NCBI GenBank assembly: GCA_007134165.1
Contig: SLLJ01000112.1
Span: forward strand, 1 to 5,269
DNA length: 5,269 nt
Direction: 5' to 3'
From: Nitriliruptoraceae bacterium
Lineage (GTDB): Bacteria; Actinomycetota; Nitriliruptoria; Nitriliruptorales; Nitriliruptoraceae
Both the position numbers and the translations under genes were made by a program. Positions 4,892 through 5,269 of the stretch are shown piece after piece; within the stretch, counting starts at the first letter, position 1, and every line of letters begins with the position of its first letter. The notes beneath the pieces are model-generated. The model saw nothing but the letters and a program-made list of their open reading frames with translations, had not been told where the DNA came from and ran no database searches.

Positions 4892-5269
4892 ATGGCCTCC
4901 GCCTCCGACTCGATGACCAGCGACGCATGGCGCGGCGAGCCGCTGCGGCAGCCGGTCGCTACCGGCCAACGGCCCGGTCGGGCGCGACCGACCCGGCCCG
5001 ATCAGGTCGAGCGGCTTTCGGCGATGCTGACCTACCTGCGCCACATGCAGGACCAGGAGGGAGCCGATCGGCGTCTGGACGACCAGGTCGACGACCTCAC
5101 ACGACGGCTCGAGGCCCTGATCGATGCGCTGAGCTCCCCGACGCTTGTCGAGCCGTCCCGGCCCGATCCGGCCGCCATCGCGCCAGAGACCCGAGCGGAG
5201 CTCAACGAGCTCGAGACGGCCTTCGTCCGCTGGCTGGTGGATCCGATCGAGGCCGACGAGCTCAGGATC
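4892..5269 (+). CDS. Unrecognised acidic, probable coiled-coil protein (N-terminal part, runs off right edge)
   Basis: This is a partial gene: 126 codons are visible from ATG 4892, still open at the last base. I do not recognise the family. Residues 1-37 are polar and Pro/Arg/Gly-rich and look disordered. Residues about 38-80 (from QVERLSAMLTYLRHM to DLTRRLEALIDAL) have heptad-like hydrophobic spacing and probably form a coiled coil. A Pro-rich linker (83-98) leads to a second helical stretch, ELNELETAFVRWLVDPIEADEL. No signal peptide or membrane segment is seen. Support for it being a real gene comes from GGAG 5 bases before the ATG, codon usage like its neighbours, and no stop across the window end. 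An internal ATG at 4913 is a weaker alternative. It is divergent from the GAF-ANTAR gene and could share its control region. Confidence 0.65.
   Translation, partial: MASASDSMTSDAWRGEPLRQPVATGQRPGRARPTRPDQVERLSAMLTYLRHMQDQEGADRRLDDQVDDLTRRLEALIDALSSPTLVEPSRPDPAAIAPETRAELNELETAFVRWLVDPIEADELRI

Noticed and set aside
4427..5044. 205-codon minus-strand frame across the divergent gap
   Set aside because: It overlaps the GAF-ANTAR gene in another frame and is a low-complexity Arg/Gly-rich translation. The gap and the two divergent genes explain the region better.

Overview
The window is strongly GC-rich, with G or C in most third codon positions, GTG starts and purine-rich ribosome binding sites. 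Together with a GAF-ANTAR regulator, a CBS-type M50 protease and a YlbL-like PDZ-Lon protease, this points to a high-GC actinobacterium (Actinomycetota). Nothing in it fixes the genus. No tRNA, rRNA, CRISPR array, insertion sequence or phage gene was seen.

Layout. (1) Positions 1-550, minus strand: the N-terminal part of a membrane acyltransferase of the acyltransferase-3 family, running off the left edge. (2) 551-731: a divergent gap with a small hairpin and a conserved leader block. (3) 732-3824, plus strand: four co-directional genes. A small SpoIIAA-like (STAS-fold) protein, copy A, is followed by an M50 site-2-type intramembrane metalloprotease with a C-terminal CBS pair. Next comes a membrane-anchored PDZ-Lon serine protease whose start overlaps the previous stop by one base (TGATG), and then a second SpoIIAA-like protein, copy B. 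Copies A and B are the same length, align without gaps at about 68% identity (80 of 117 by hand count), and share a nearly identical 23-base leader including the ribosome binding site. (4) 3825-3972: a convergent gap with a short inverted repeat. (5) 3973-4671, minus strand: a GAF-ANTAR RNA-binding antitermination regulator. (6) 4672-4891: a divergent gap unusually full of short perfect inverted repeats. (7) 4892 to the right edge, plus strand: the start of an unrecognised acidic, probably coiled-coil protein.

How the genes may work together. The centre is a candidate regulated-proteolysis module. The metalloprotease has the catalytic HEFAH and LDG motifs but no PDZ domain, while the coupled neighbour supplies a PDZ domain and a Ser-Lys Lon-type protease domain facing outside the membrane. 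The two proteases are bracketed by duplicated small STAS-fold proteins with matched translation signals. That arrangement is the most interesting thing here. Its function (stress sensing, clearance of a membrane regulator, or simple co-expression) is inference. The GAF-ANTAR gene adds a second, RNA-level regulator next door, but nothing in the sequence shows that it acts on the protease cluster.
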